DNA from: Sequoia sempervirens | Lineage: Eukaryota; Streptophyta; Pinopsida; Cupressales; Cupressaceae | Direction: 5' to 3' | NCBI GenBank assembly: GCA_007258455.2 | Contig: VDFB02018318.1 | Coordinates: 19,068-83,067, forward strand | Length of the DNA stretch: 64,000 bases | Part shown: positions 1 to 12,517 of the stretch, one piece after another | Layout of the letters: every line of letters begins with the position of its first letter | How positions within the stretch are numbered: position 1 is the stretch's first letter | Made by a program: the position numbers and the translations under genes | The notes under the pieces: generated by a model | Database searches by the model: none | What the model was told of the DNA's origin: nothing | What the model saw: the letters and a program-made list of their open reading frames with translations, nothing else

Positions 1-949
1 AGTTCATTTTCAAGCCTCATTATTCATGGTTGATTTGACTGCTTAAGAAAGATGTTGCTTATTTTTCTCCAGGAGGTCTGAAAGTCAGAGTTGAGGAAGA
101 AAACCCTTAACATCTCGAACTGGTTTCGGTAGTGCAAGACTTGCCCTAGCTGGTAGAAAGTTGGTTTCATTCATAAATCACATTTGAGCTTCTATTTGTA
201 GATTACAAGCTTTGAGAATGAAGATATTTTAGTTATTTTGAGGTGTTTCAGTTTGGTTTTGGCTTGAGTTTTCTTTCTTTCAGTTTGGTGTGGGTTTCTT
301 GGTGTTTTGGTGTTTTGGTGTGTTTTTAATCAGTTTCTAGGCATTTCAATCTCTGGACTTGAATCTTATTATTTGATCATATCTTCAAAATGGATTGATA
401 TTTTCATATGGGTATTGAATCATCTAATAGCTCCCCTCACAGTGCTCACAAGTATTTATTTGTAATTTTTGGAGCTGATTTGGATTTATAGGGCCAACTG
501 GGCCCTGTGCTTCAAGAGCCAATTTTCTGGGTGATATCTTACTTCTGACCGCTCTCTATGTGTGGTGTTCAAGGAATTTATCAGTAGTTGTTGGTGTTGT
601 TCTTTGGAAAGTTTTTGTTGGGGTTTGACAGCTCATCTTTTTGGTGAAAGACATGACTTGAAGAAACTCTTATATGTTGTTTGGCGTCCCTTCCTAGGTC
701 TGAATGTTATTTTCTAACAATGTTTATTGTAACTCAAGGACTGTTATATTTTTGTTATTGAAATTAGTTTAATTAAAAGCTTTGAATAAGATCCTAGCTA
801 GTGTGTTTCACTTCTATTTTATGTCATTTCTATATATTCTTATTGCAATGTCAAAAAAATGAAGGTATATGAAAAAACAATGCAAAACTTGTCAAACCAA
901 ACACATTCAGCAAGGGTGCAAATAGAAAAAAATGGGGTCTTATATTACA
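1..949 (+). repeat. 5' LTR (3' part only) of gypsy element A
   Basis: Bases 1 to about 690 repeat at 6356 to about 7040. The LTR ends near 949 (TATTACA), directly before a tRNA-Met-type primer-binding site. The first part of the LTR lies outside the window. The last 250 bases or so have no partner in the truncated right LTR. Confidence 0.85.
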
Positions 950-950
950 A

Positions 951-963
951 TGGTATTAGAGCT
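951..963 (+). other. Primer-binding site of gypsy element A
   Basis: TGGTATTAGAGCT is one base away from the usual plant initiator-tRNA-Met PBS (TGGTATCAGAGC). It lies one base after the LTR end and 36 bases before the gag start. Confidence 0.85.
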
Positions 964-999
964 CGCATGATCCTGCCATCCAGTGGGTATTGTTGATTC

Positions 1000-2440
1000 A
1001 TGAGCATCAATGATAGGGAAAGGTGTCAGGAGAGGGTTAGAAAGAAAGAGGAAATTTTTTGGGAGCATTGGCCATCATCTAGTGATACATCTAGGTTAGA
1101 AAACTATTCATTTGAGACACCTACATCAAGAAATCAGTCAGTAGAGTCTTCTAGCTCTAAAAACATGGGAGATAGAAGAGGAAAAGATGAGAGAAATGAG
1201 CCACCACCGGATAGGATGATGCTTTTCTTGGATTCTTTGGTTAGGGGACAAGTTAGAGTAGAGAAAAATGCACTTGAAACAAATTAGCAACTAGCATGGT
1301 TAGTACAATAAATTGGATAAATGAGACAGGGAAATGGTGTAGGGCAGCATAGAGTTGGTAATCAACAAGATGGGGGAGCTATGGCAAGACTCCTTATGCT
1401 AAATTTTCTACCAAGAGTAGAAGTACCAGTTGAGCTTACTTTAGTTGAGTAGCAGGAATAGTTTAGACAGGATTGGCATGATGTGGGGCCTAGTTTTCAG
1501 CAGGATATCTCTCTTAGAGAGTACATTGACTTGAGAATGAGGCATACAAACACTAGGGGGAATAGGAACCAACACAATGACTTGTACAGGAAGGTTGGAA
1601 AGCTAACACTCCCATACTTTGATGGTTCTGGAAAGATGGAAGCAAGAGCATGGATTCAAAAACTTGACATATATTTCACATTAAAACCCATGCCTGAGGT
1701 GGAGTCTATCTAGTATGCATCCATTCACCTTGATGGTATTGCTCACGAATGGTGGTACAATAGAATGGTGATTTTGGGGCATGCCCAAATCACTTCTTAT
1801 CATGAGTTCACTGAGAGATTGATTGAAATATTTGACAAAAAGGACCCTAAGTTGCACTTCAAGGAGTTAGCTTAGTTAAAACAATGGGGTACAATTGACT
1901 CTTACATTACATATTTTTAGAAGTTACCAGTGCTTGTGATGGATATCTCAGAGAGGATGCCTATAATGTTGTTCATAGATGGTCTCTTTGATCCTCTAAG
2001 GGGTTGGATCAAAGCCTTTAACCCACCTACCCTTCAAGAAGCCATCAAAAAGGCTAGAGACATGGAGACATCAGCCTTTAAAAGTAAATTTTAGTCAAAT
2101 GGTTTGCTACAAAAAAATGATAAGGACAAGAAAATCAATTCAAAGGACCATGAGCAACCTAAAAATCAATACACTGAGATAGTTGGACCCTCAATGAGCT
2201 TACAAGGAAGTGGTTTTGTTTCACATGTAGGGAACCATACACAAAAGGCCATAAATGCTCAACCAAGACAAAAACATTGCTTATTGAGTACCAATCTGAT
2301 GAAGAAGTTGCATCAGAAAAATCAAACCATCAAGATGATATGGAAGAAAGTGATGATGAAAAGGCTCCAGAAGAGGGTGAGAAGGAGGAGAACAATGATG
2401 GGAAGTTGGCCTAGCTTCGTAACCTCTATAAAATGAATCT
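1000..2440 (+). pseudogene. gag remnant of gypsy element A
   Basis: Gag is the structural capsid protein of the retrotransposon. The first reading frame starts at the ATG at 1000, soon after the PBS, and is broken by TAG at about 1285 and by several later stops. The retrotransposon-gag domain lies at about 1580-2090; recognisable pieces are LPYFDGSGKMEARAWIQKLD and HLDGIAHEWWYNRM. A chromovirus-type zinc knuckle, CFTCREPYTKGHKC, is encoded at 2217-2258 in another frame, so there is at least one frameshift. The tail after the knuckle is acidic and lysine-rich. Not functional. Confidence 0.85.
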
Positions 2441-2900
2441 CTACGCATAAGAGGAGTGCTCCATGGGTAGTGTATGGTAGCTTTGTTTGATACAAGGGCT
2501 ACTCACAACTTCATTGATGAGGGCCTAGTGGCACGTAGAGGTCTTTAGACATAAGAGGTGAGCAGATTCTGTGTTATGGTCACAGATGGATTCACTATCC
2601 AATGCACTAAAATAGTTCCTCACTTGAGCATACTCTTTGGAAATCGTGAGGTTAAGGAGGATTTTTATATGGTGAACATATAGATGTGGTGATGGGTATT
2701 CAATGGCTTTGCTCTTTGGGGGAGATCACTTTAAAATTTCAAACCATGGAGCTGAAATTTCAATCCAGGGGTAAGAGTGTGGTTTTGAGATGCATGTCTA
2801 ATGGAGGGCCATGTGTGGTATCCTGCAATCATATGGAAGGAATTTTTGACATGACCAGGTTGAGTGGGCAGCAGAATGCATCATTATTCCTATAGTCACA
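2441..2900 (+). pseudogene. Aspartic protease remnant of gypsy element A
   Basis: The retroviral-type aspartic protease would cleave the polyprotein. The active-site segment reads FDTRATHNFID at about 2480-2520, so the glycine of the D-T-G triad is arginine here. Stops follow at short intervals. Downstream pieces such as VTDGFTIQCTKIVPH and FYMVNI fit the rest of the gypsy protease domain. It continues towards the RT that begins at 2961. Confidence 0.75.
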
Positions 2901-2960
2901 TAAGAGGTTAAGAGAGCATATCCCCTTGATCTACAGGAGCTTTTTACTAAAATAAGCAAG

Positions 2961-4300
2961 GTGTTTGGTAGTATTCCTCCAAGGAGGCCTCCTGATAGAG
3001 GCATTGATCATGTTATAAAGCTTGAGGAGGGAGCTAAGCTAGTCATTACCACTCCCTATTGTCATCCTAAGAGGCACAAGGATGAGATAGAGAAGGCCAT
3101 ACATGAGCTAATTGAAATGGGACACATTTGTCCTAGTAAGATCCCATTTGCTTCTTCAATTGTTTTGGTGAGAAAGAAGGATGGGACTATGTGCATGTGT
3201 GTGGACTACAGGGCCTTGAACAAAAAGACTATCAAGAACAGGTATCCCATTCCTTGCATTGATGAGCTCATAGATGAGTTGCATAGGGCAGTTTAATTTT
3301 CCAAAATTGATTTGAGATTAGGATATCACCAAATTAGAGTGAGGGAAGAGGATGTGGAGAAGAAAAATTTCAGGTGTCACTTCGGGCACTTTGAGTTTCT
3401 TTTCATGCATTTTTTCTTGACAAATGTGCCAGCCACCTTTCAATCATGCATGAACAAAGTATTCAGCAAGCAGCTTCATAAGTATGTTCTTATCTTCTTT
3501 AATGACATCCTCATCTATAGTAGATCATGGGAGGAACATTTAAAACACTTGGATGAGGTTCTTGGTATTCTTGAGAGTGAATCCCTCTTTGCTAAAGAAT
3601 CTAAGTGTGAATTTGGGATGATAGAGCTGCTATATTTGGGTCATATCATTAGTGCTAATGGTGTGCGTGTAGACCCTAAAAAGATTAAGGCAATACAAGA
3701 CTGGCCACCACCCACAAACTTGACACAGCTTAAGGGGTTCTTTGGACTATGTGGTTTTTATAGGAGGTTTGTTAAGGGGTTTTCATAGGTTGTAGCCCCA
3801 CTTACATATTTGACTAAGAAAGGGGAAATCTCTTGGTCTAAATCAGCATAGAAGGCACTTGATCAATTTAAGGTTTTGATGAGTTCAGTACCAGTGCTAG
3901 CCATTCCCAATTTTACTAAACCTTTTGAGCTAGAGTGTGATGTATCAGTTGAAGGTATAGGGGTTGTCCTCATGTAGAACAAGCATCCCATTGCTTATGA
4001 GAGCAGAAAATTAAGGGGAGCTGAAAAAAATTATTCTATCTATGATAAGGAGATATTGACCATCATGCATGATTTGGCCAAGTACAGTTAATATCTCATT
4101 GGGGGAAAGTTTGTAGTTAAAATTGATCATAATAGCCTTAAATACTTCCTAAATCAAAAGGACTTGAGTGAGAGGCAGCAAAAATCAGTAAGCAAACTTC
4201 AAGCCTTTGACTTTGACATTGAATATGTCAAGGGAAAATGTAACGTAGTGGCTGATGCACTCTCTAGGAAACCACATTTATGCATTTTTCTAGAGATTGT
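2961..4300 (+). pseudogene. Reverse transcriptase - RNase H remnant of gypsy element A
   Basis: The RT fingers and palm are clear at 2961-3788: VRKKDGTMCMCVDYRALNKK, then LGYHQIRVREEDVEK and PATFQSCMNKVFSKQL. The catalytic motif reads FFNDILIYS, so the first aspartate of the x-D-D box is asparagine. TAA at about 3294 splits the domain. The RNase H-like part at 3790-4300 shows ELECDVSVEGIG, YDKEILTIMHDLAKY and NVVADALSRK, interrupted by several TAG or TAA codons. The assignment to the family is secure and the copy is dead. Confidence 0.92.
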
Positions 4301-4313
4301 AGTAGATTAGAAT

Positions 4314-5700
4314 GTGAAAATCCAAGCAAATTATGCCAAGAACACCTTAGTAAACAACATACTAGATGGTGCTTTGGTTGATGAGAAATACAGTGTGAAG
4401 GATGGGTTGATAATCTACAAGGAGAGAATATTTTTGGTGCCTAAAACTAAGATGAAAGGGAAAAATTTTAAAAAAATTCATGACACCCCTATGGCTAGTC
4501 ATCTGAGGTTCTACAAGATTTACAGGTAGGTCTATGAGAGGTTCTCATGGAAGGGAATGAAATATTACATCACAAAGTATGTGTGTGAGTGTCAAGTGTT
4601 CCAACAAAAAAAAAAAAGCACACATACCCTATTGGTTTGTTGCAACAATTGCCAATTCCCACTCAAAAGTGGGAGAGTATCTCAATGGATTTCATCACAG
4701 GACTTCCCAAGGTGCAAGGGAAGGATTGTATATATGTGGTAGTGGACCATTTGACCAAATTTGCTCACTTTTTTTTATATCAGCAAGATTTATAGTGTTA
4801 CAGGTGGCATATTTGTTCTTCAAAGAGGTGTTTAGGCTACATTGGGCACCTAGAAATATCATAAGTGACAAGGACAACAAATTCATGATTTTATTTTGGC
4901 AAGAATTTTTCAAGCTTTGTGGTACTGAGTTGACTCCCAGTACAAGCTACCATCCACAGACTAATGGAAAAACTAAAATATTCAACAAATGGGTGGAGGG
5001 GGCTATCTACGAAACTATGTTTCAGGGCAACAAAAGGCTTGGGTTAGATGGTTGCACTTGGGGGAGTTTTCCTACAACTCCTCTTATTATATGTCCATTA
5101 AGATGTCACCTTTCATGTCGTTGTATGGTTATGAAGCTCCTAGCTTCATTGACTTGTTGTTTGGTTATTGTAGAGTGCCTAGGGCCAAAGATTTCTTGTA
5201 GGAGAGTCAAGACATCATGAGATCCTTGAGAGAAAACATCCAACATGCGTAGAATCAGAAAAATATGTATGTTGATCAACACCATATAGAGAGGAAGTTT
5301 GAGGTGGGTGACATGATTTATGGCTGATTACAACCATACAAATAGGCCACTCTTAAAAAGAGTGGAGCAAAGAAGTTGAAACCATGTTTTTATGGCCCAT
5401 TCATAGTTACTAAGAGGGTTGGAAAGGTTGCTTATGAGCTTGAGTTACCTACGAGAGCAAAGTGCATAATATTTTCATGTATCACACCTTAAGAAGGCAC
5501 TTGGTCACAATGTGATACCGATGAATTTATCCCCATTAGATGAGGAGGGAGTTGGAGCTTATACCAAAGGAAATTATTGATTTAGGGAGAGGACCGTCAA
5601 GAGGAGAGTGATCACAAAGTATTTGGTGAAGTGGCAGGACCTACCACCAAAGGATGTCATGTGGGAGAGTGGCAGATACTACAAAATCCAACATTATGAT
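4314..5700 (+). pseudogene. Integrase and chromodomain-like tail of gypsy element A
   Basis: Integrase would insert the cDNA. An HHCC zinc region is suggested around 4470-4620, and the core around 4680-5000 has [15 protein letters not shown] (first Asp), IISDKDNKFM (second Asp) and HPQTNGKTKIF, where the third acidic residue (Glu) is Lys. The core is spread over three frames, so frameshifts are present. Near 5590-5690 a short segment, YLVKWQDLPPKDVMWE, resembles the chromodomain at the end of chromovirus integrases, which is thought to guide insertion to heterochromatin. The frame ends just before the right LTR. Confidence 0.85.
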
Positions 5701-5733
5701 TGCTTGAGGGAAAGTAATATTGCAGAGGTGGAC

Positions 5734-7041
5734 TATAATGTCCCCTCCTAGCCTCTAAACATTTCACACCACCTTTAGCCTATTCCAGAGTTCTTGTAGG
5801 CTAAATGGTTCTAGTAAGGAACTTAGTTTCGGTTCTTGGTGTTGGGTTTCGGTATCCGGGGTAATTTCTATTTTTAGAAGGGGTCAATATTGAGCTTCAA
5901 TCTTGAGTGTCCTCTAAGCATATCGACTTCTCTCTAGCTTAACTTTTGGGTACTACTTACTATTTTTAGTACTTTCTAAAAATAGTAAGTCTATTTTGGT
6001 AAGCTAGACCGGTAGGCTCTCTCAAACAACACATTTTTAGTTGGCATCAGTTGCTAAGGTTGAAATATAAAATAATTGATTTTCCCCTTCGAAAATGAAT
6101 TATTATAAAGTTACTTTATAATTTTATATTAAGGGTAAAGGGGACATAAAAAGGTACCAAGGATGCCTAAGGTAATGACTTGAAGCTCTTTAAAGCAACT
6201 AAACCATTTTAGAATGTTGTTTAAGACTTGGGCACCCGAAACAATAGTTGGAGCAAAATAAAAATTAAATCATAAAGTTCTTTAGTTGGGGCATGGATTT
6301 TAAAGGTTTAGGTTTTGCCTTGGTGGTCACCCTAACTTGTGATTGAGCTTTTAGAAGTTCATTTTCAAGCTTCGTTATTCATGGTTGATTTGGCTGCTTA
6401 AGGAGATGTTGGTTTTTCACCAGGAGGTCTGAAATTTATGGTTGAGGACGAAAACCCTTAACATCTTGAACTAGTTTCGGCAATCCAAGACCTACCCTGG
6501 CTGGTAGAAGGTTGGTTTCACTCATAAATCACATTTGGGCTTCTGTTTGCAGATTACAAGCTTTCAGAATGAAAATATTTTAGTTCTTTTGAGGTGTTTC
6601 AGTTTGGTTTTGGCTTGAGTTTGCTTTCTTTCAGTTTGGTGTGGGTTTCTTGGTGTTTTAATGTTTTTTTAATCAATTTTTGGGCATTTCAATCTCTAGA
6701 CCTAAATCTTATTATTCGATCATATCTTCAAAATGGATTGATATGTCCATATGGGTATTGAATCATCTGATAGCTCTCCTCATGGCACTCACAACAAGTA
6801 TTTATTTGTAATTTTTGGAGTTTATTCAGATTTATAGGGCCAAGTTGACCCTATGCTTCAAGCACCCATTTTCTGGGTGATATCATTACTTCTGGTTGCT
6901 CTCTATGTGTGGTGATTAAGGCATTTATCAGTAGTTTTTGGTGTTGTTCTTTCGCAAGTTTTTGCTGGGGTTTGAGAGCTCATCTTTTTGGTGAAAGACA
7001 TGACTTGAAGAAAACTCTTATTTGTTATTTGGCATCCCTTC
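5734..7041 (+). repeat. 3' LTR of gypsy element A, truncated
   Basis: It begins TATAATGTCCCC, which fits a TGTAATGTCCCC start with one change. A purine-rich stretch (TTGCAGAGGTGGAC) lies just before it. Bases 6356-7040 match the window start. At about 7041 (after GGCATCCCTTCCC) the match to the left LTR stops, so roughly 250 bases of the LTR end are missing or replaced. Confidence 0.85.
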
Positions 7042-9588
7042 CCATTCATGGCCAGCTCCAAAAGCACTACTTTTCCTAAGGTTAAGGTTCTAGGAACCTT
7101 TGTAAAAAAAAAATTGTTGTGTTTTATTTTGTACATATTTTTTTTTGTTGAGAGTCAATATATTCTTGTTGTTCCCTTTTGGTATGCCTCAAAATATACA
7201 TTCTCGTTGTGCATGCAAGAGACACACATCCCTAACAAGAGAAAATATTGGCACCCCAAAATTTTATGTCCCATTTCATGTCTATGCCTCATGGATCATT
7301 AGCAATAACCAATCTGAGAGATCTTATTGAGCCATCTTGCATGTTATTACTCCTCTAGACCTTGCATTGACCCTCTTCATCCATACCTTAGTCAAATTCC
7401 AAGTTGCAAAAAACTAAAAATAACTAAGTGTTGGACTTTTCAAGGATTCGGGTTTTTGCTTACCCTCATACTTGCGTGCCATCTCTATTGGCTTCCAAGT
7501 TCACCATGATCTCCTTTGAAAATCTTCTAAGTGTTGAATTTGTCGATCTTTCGGGTTGTTTGTGATCCCCTTAATTGGTTGCATACTATAAGGTTTCCCT
7601 GACCCCTGAAGATAGAAGCCTTGAGGAAGCCTCTAAGTGTTGGTTTTATCAATATTTTGAGCTTTGGGTTGTCAATGTTATCTTTACCTTTATCTCCTTA
7701 AAAATCATGTGATAAGTTACATTCCCAAACCTCGACGCCCAACAAAGATGAGTTGTATAAATTCATAGTGTGTTATCTTTTTGGTCATCAACCTTCGCCT
7801 CACCTCCTTATTTTTCAACCCATTTCCATTCACATCTGTGATGCCCAAAGTCCAATTCCTAAAAATCTCCAAGTGTTGATCTTATTGGACTTTGGGTTAT
7901 CAACATCTTCCACATCTTTCATTTCTTTCTTTCTAGCATGCATTCCATCATCTTCCCAACTCTTGATCCTTGATTCTTTCCTTCACCCTCTTTTTCTAAG
8001 TCATTATTGGTGGTTGGGGGTTCAACATTCTTCATTTTCATCTTCTTCAAACATTCATCGAGCATTAAGCAATTGGCCTAATTCTCAATGACTGACAAAG
8101 GTTTTCTCATCGAGGTTTTGGGATCAGAGGTGTTTTATCTTCTTGGCTTTCCAATAGGAATTCTATGGTATTCCTGAAGCTTGATGACTGAGAGAGGTCT
8201 TCTCATCGAGGTTTCAATGTTGAGGGTGCTCTTTTCCTCAACTTTTTGATAAGCAATTTTTGGTAGCCCTAAGGTTTGACACCCAACAAAAACAGTTTTT
8301 TAGGGGTTGCAAATATTTTTATGTTTTCTCGTTACTTTAATGGTAGGCTCGGACCCAAAACTTTGAAAATCTCCCAAGAAGCGTGTTTTTGACCCGGAAA
8401 CACCATTAATGCTTAGCAACTCCTCTCAACCGTTGGATTTTTACTTCTAAGAATAAAGAAACAAAATTTATTTATTTTTGGTAGGGATTTATGAGGTTGT
8501 GTGGCACACATGCTAAATTTAATATTTGCAAGACCTTTTCTAGCATGATGCGTTTCCATGTCACCATTTTGGGTGGGATTTTTAAGTTATTTCTTCATAT
8601 TTCTTGCACTAAATTACAAGTCTCATTAATGCAGAGGCATGGTGCATGTCATATGAATGTTTTGCATGCCTCTTTGTGATAAAATCTTGTTTATAGAGGA
8701 TAAATGTCTTTAGAGCAATGGATATGGGTTGTGGCTAGGATTTCCTATGTTGCACAACACTCTGACATTCCTCTGACACCTTGTTCATGGGTTTTATTTA
8801 TCTTGGCTTCATTTTCAAATGAGAAAAATATAACAAAAGGAGAGGATGACAATTTTTTGAACAAGAAGAATAGTTGCAGAGCCATCAACAAAAGAAATTG
8901 CAAGAAGCCTTAGGGTTTCAAGTTCCAATTTTGGGTGTAGCTATTTTATAATTGTAATGATATGGTTTTTTTCCCAAAAATGTGGTAACATGTGTAAACT
9001 TTGAAGTTTGATTAATGGCGGAATCAACCTTAGTTGAGTGTCTCCTATGTTATGTTTAGTTACATTTTTGAAGTGTGTTGATTAATTTTTCAACTAGATG
9101 TTTGTAAAATCCTTACAAAGCTTTTGCATGGTATCTTTTCAGCATATTAAGGAAATGTATGAGTTTTCCTAATTATTACTAAGTAGACTCCCTTAATATT
9201 TTGCATCCATTTACTATTTTTCTAAATGTACATGTAGATCCCAACTTGCCTATAGATTCAAAACAATATAGTCTTTTTGTGATATCTTGATTAGGATATC
9301 ACCAAAGTTTTTGTTATCATATGTTTGACTAAATCCAATCATTCTACTACCCAATGGATGAAGGAACCAATCTGTAATTTATTTTCTTCCCACAATCCTC
9401 AACAAACCCTAAAACACATCAATTAAAACACCTTTCAATTTTATGTTTCTATGTGTTTTTTGTTGCCATGTCTAAATGTTTATAACATCTAAGGGGTTAG
9501 CATACATCACGTTTTCAAACATTTGTATGACATATTATATGTTAAATAGAAGTTTAACCTTACATATCCAAACTAGCACATAGGTATA
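7042..9588. other. Unassigned sequence with diverged short repeats
   Basis: No convincing gene is seen; the reading frames are short and of low complexity. At 7420-7930 a phrase of the type CTAAGTGTTGGACTT followed by TTTGGGTTGTCAA recurs four times at irregular distance, suggesting an old repeat. A tandem duplication is listed separately. An origin in an old LTR element is possible but not shown. Confidence 0.4.
8088..8270. repeat. Two-copy tandem repeat of about 95 bases
   Basis: ATGACTGACAAAGGTTTTCT at 8088 recurs as ATGACTGAGAGAGGTCTTCT at about 8183. Both are followed by CATCGAGGTTT and a short text ending in a run like GGAATTCT or GTAGCCCT. The copies are clearly diverged. Confidence 0.55.
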
Positions 9589-10715
9589 TTGTGACACCTA
9601 TATACACCTAAAAATGGTTTGGATAATCAAATTAATTAAATACACTTTATTTGATTAATTATCTTCATTTCTTCTACTATTAAATAAATAGAAATATGTA
9701 TTTATAGTTCACATTCTAATTCTCCTTTTCTTCAAATTTTAATTAAATATACAACTTCTATAGTTGGTATTATTTAATTATTACATCATTTCAATCTTAA
9801 TTAAATAAACAAACTTTTACACTATTGTTTAATTATCATATTCCTTCTATTTTAATTTAATAAACAACCTCTATATTTTTTTTTATTAAATTATTTATTC
9901 CCCTTTTGCTAATTTAAATAAATCAAAATATTTAAATAAAGGCATAAAGAAAATTCCTCTATTCGCTCACCTACCAAATTTGATATTCCAAAATCCAATT
10001 TATTTCAACTAGCATTCACAAGAAGTTGTGGAGACAAATTGGAGACAAATTTGAATCAATCTCTCAAATCTTCTTCCTCTAATCTTTCCTATCATCTTGC
10101 CTAATTTTTTTCATGGGGAGAAACCATTCCCTTCATCAGCTCCAACTTCTTCATCTCTCACCCTTCAAAATCTCAAGATTGAATACAGGCCTCTGTTGTG
10201 TTGCCCCTATGCAAAATTGTTGTCGTAAATCTATAAATACAGCCTTCTAGAGCAAAGAATGGACCCCTGAATCTTTGTGCAAACTTACTCTGCAACAATC
10301 ATAGAAATCAAGCAATCATATCAGTAGCAATAGCAATAGTATTTTAGCATCATAGCAATCATAAGAATGTAGAATTCACATCACGGTAGCATCATAGTTT
10401 TACTGTAGCTTTCATCCATCAGGTTTTGTGTCAGAATAGATTACAGTAGTATCATAGTTTTTTAGTTTCATAATCAATCATCACATCATTGCATTTAGCA
10501 GCAATTCCATTCTCTAGATAGGCATTTTAACAGTTACGGTGCTTACAAATCTAAGAGCCCTTTGTGACTTGATAAATCTTTGGAGATAGGATACAATGAG
10601 ATGCTTTCAAGCTTTCTGTGTTTTTAAATTAATTTAATTCATGTTAAATCTTGATATAATGTTTCATTAAGAATTTTTTTTAGTTCTTTTACTTATTTTC
10701 TTTTTCACACTTACA
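9589..10715 (+). repeat. Probable 5' LTR of the Tat/Ogre-like element
   Basis: The right end is well placed: CACTTACA at 10708-10715 lies directly before the PBS. The left end is a guess (TGTGACACC at 9589), because the partner LTR is absent. The U3 part is rich in AATTAAATAA-type text (9620-9960). A plausible TATA box, CTATAAATAC, is at 10231-10240, about 480 bases before the LTR end. Confidence 0.55.
10231..10240 (+). promoter_or_regulatory. TATA box of the Tat/Ogre-like LTR
   Basis: CTATAAATAC lies in the middle of the putative LTR with a pyrimidine-rich, then AG-rich context downstream, as expected for an LTR promoter. Judged by motif and position only. Confidence 0.45.
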
Positions 10716-10716
10716 A

Positions 10717-10737
10717 TTTGGCACCCACCGTGGGGCC
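10717..10737 (+). other. Primer-binding site of the Tat/Ogre-like element
   Basis: TTTGGCACCCACCGTGGGGC directly follows the LTR end. Plant Tat/Ogre-type gypsy elements commonly carry TTGGCGCCCACCGTGGGG here, so this is one transition away. Confidence 0.75.
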
Positions 10738-10779
10738 CTAACCTCGTGTTTTTAACAAGTTTTTTTTCTGAAAAGCTTG

Positions 10780-11090
10780 CATACAGGAATTTGGCGTGAT
10801 TCTTTTAGTGTGATCGGATGATTCTATAGTGCTTTGGACACAAACTATAGTGCTTATTCCTGTTTTAGCGCTTCTGAAGAAAACTATAGTGCTTTGGAAG
10901 ACTGTTTTAGTGCTTTGATCAAAAGCTTCTAGCACAGTCTGACTGTTCACCTCAACATCTTTTTAGCACGTCCACTAAATTCTATAGCACTTCTAACGAA
11001 TCTTGTAGCACTTCCAACATTTTTTAGAGTGTGTTTGAGTATTTCTATAGCGCTTTTGACCTCTGCCATAGCGCTTCTATGTAAATTGTT
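10780..11090. repeat. AGCGCTT/AGTGCTT repeat cluster 1
   Basis: The word TATAGTGCTTT or TTAGCGCTTCT, or variants with AGCACTT, occurs about every 25-30 bases, for example CTATAGTGCTTTGG, TTTTAGCGCTTCTG and CATAGCGCTTCTAT. The core AGCGCT is its own reverse complement, and the variants AGTGCT and AGCACT are complements of each other. The spacers are not conserved. The cluster lies just after the PBS in the element's leader, and a second cluster is at 13078-13490. Confidence 0.75.
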
Positions 11091-11118
11091 ATCTAGATCC
11101 AACACGACCATGGCTAGT

Positions 11119-11212
11119 AACTTCATTTCTTCAGTTGGACTAAAATGAATCAATCTAGGATAGTCACTTCTTCAATTGGACTAAAATGAATCAACCTAGG
11201 ATAGTCACCAAA
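11119..11212. repeat. Short tandem duplication in the leader
   Basis: The text TTGGACTAAAATGAATCAA followed by CCTAGGATAGTCAC-like bases is present twice in a row, with a unit of roughly 45 bases and a few differences between copies. Confidence 0.7.
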
Positions 11213-12131
11213 CATTTCAATTTGGCATTAAAAATGAACACCATCTCTTTTTGTGAGGCAATATCTTCATTGTGAAGCAACATCTTCACATAGAAAATTG
11301 TCGTTTGGGCTCTAAAAATTGAACAATTGATTTCTATGCTTGTGCGGTGAGAGGCATATGCTCTCCCCTTAAACAGGGTGATCAAAACACCAGACTCATA
11401 CTTCATTTTATGCATTTCCAACTTTATTAAATCCTTTAGAAGGCCTGTCATAGTGGGAAAAAGTACTCACCCTACGGGAACGACCTGAGTGGGAACAACC
11501 AAAGACAAGTTTTCCAACCCACTATAAAATAAAAGTAAATCTGGATAAATCCACATTTACCAGAAGTGTACAACATAACCATCCCAAAAATATTTGTTCT
11601 AAATATTGGGAGGTCTCCTAAGGGAGTTTATTATTTCCGCTCCGAACGGAAACCCTATCTACAAACCATAGTGTAGTATCCAACTTGTCAGTTTTCAAAC
11701 ATTGTAATACTTAGCAGTGTCGGGGAAGGGAAGAATCTACCCCCAAGACACTACCATATAATTGCCAAGGATCATTTGCTCAGGGGATCGAGAATTCTAA
11801 CCTTGAGTACACACCTGGAAAAGACAAAAACACGAGCGCCCTTTAGGGGGTGACACGGCTGTGTGATTCAACGCAATTTTAAGCTATGGGTTGATTGAGT
11901 ATAATGATGACCTACTTTTCCTTAAGAGTATGTCTGAAGTGTCTTTTTGTCAATAAACCTATGAAAATCAAGAAGGATCTATTTGATCCTTGAATATACA
12001 CTATTTTTTTAGATTTTAACTCTTAATAAAAATTGTCTACATTTGATTGTTGTGTATTTCAAAATCATTAAAATCTAGATAAAAGATCATCCTAAAAAAT
12101 ACAACTTGAACAAAATCAAACTGAGAAATAT

Positions 12132-12365
12132 ATGATTAGGGATTGGAAAACCATAAAGTTTGTTAAGAAATCCCTTGCCAAGAGAATCAAAAAACCAAAG
12201 AAACCACTTAGTTACAAAAACCTTTTGAAAAGAAGGCATTTCTTGTATCAAAGTAGGAAGATTTTGCTTCATCATAGAACTTTCATCCATAGGTTTCATG
12301 ATTTCGCTAGGGGTTACACTGATGATTATGCTTTAGAGCCCTTGTATTCACAAGCCTATTTTTAG
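12132..12365 (+). CDS. Small basic reading frame in the leader of the Tat/Ogre-like element
   Basis: A 77-residue frame from the ATG at 12132 (MIRDWKTIKFVKKSLAKRIK at its start) to the TAG at 12363 is rich in Lys and Arg in its first half and in His, Tyr and Phe later. It lies between the PBS and gag, where Ogre-type elements often carry an extra upstream ORF of unknown role. I do not recognise the family. It is intact, but its short length makes chance possible. A nuclear or nucleic-acid-binding role would be inference from its charge only. Confidence 0.4.
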   Translation: MIRDWKTIKFVKKSLAKRIKKPKKPLSYKNLLKRRHFLYQSRKILLHHRTFIHRFHDFARGYTDDYALEPLYSQAYF

Positions 12366-12517
12366 AGAAGATCTCTTTCACAGGAACCTAACCGTAGTCA
12401 ACCTATTCGTCAATCCTTTATCCCGCAACCCACCATAGAATACTCTAACAGGCCAAATCAGTTCTTACAATAGACAAAACTTAGAAACATTAGGTTTGTC
12501 ATCCAAAATTAGGGAGT

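Larger units (their letters stand above)
1..7041 (+). mobile_element. Decayed Ty3/gypsy (chromovirus-like) LTR retrotransposon
   Basis: The order LTR - PBS - gag - protease - RT - RNase H - integrase - chromodomain-like tail - LTR is that of a chromovirus-type Ty3/gypsy element. The left LTR is cut by the window edge, and the right LTR loses similarity at about 7041. Position 1 of the window aligns with about 6356 in the right LTR. Every coding segment has in-frame stops, and catalytic residues are lost in protease, RT and integrase, so the copy is dead. Many stops are TAG or TAA where glutamine or tryptophan is expected, which fits C-to-T decay of methylated DNA. Target repeats cannot be judged because the left end is outside the window. 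Confidence 0.9.

Noticed and set aside
7753..8091. 112-codon frame, Ser/Phe/Leu rich
   Set aside because: Low-complexity composition from CTTC-rich DNA, with no start context or known pattern.
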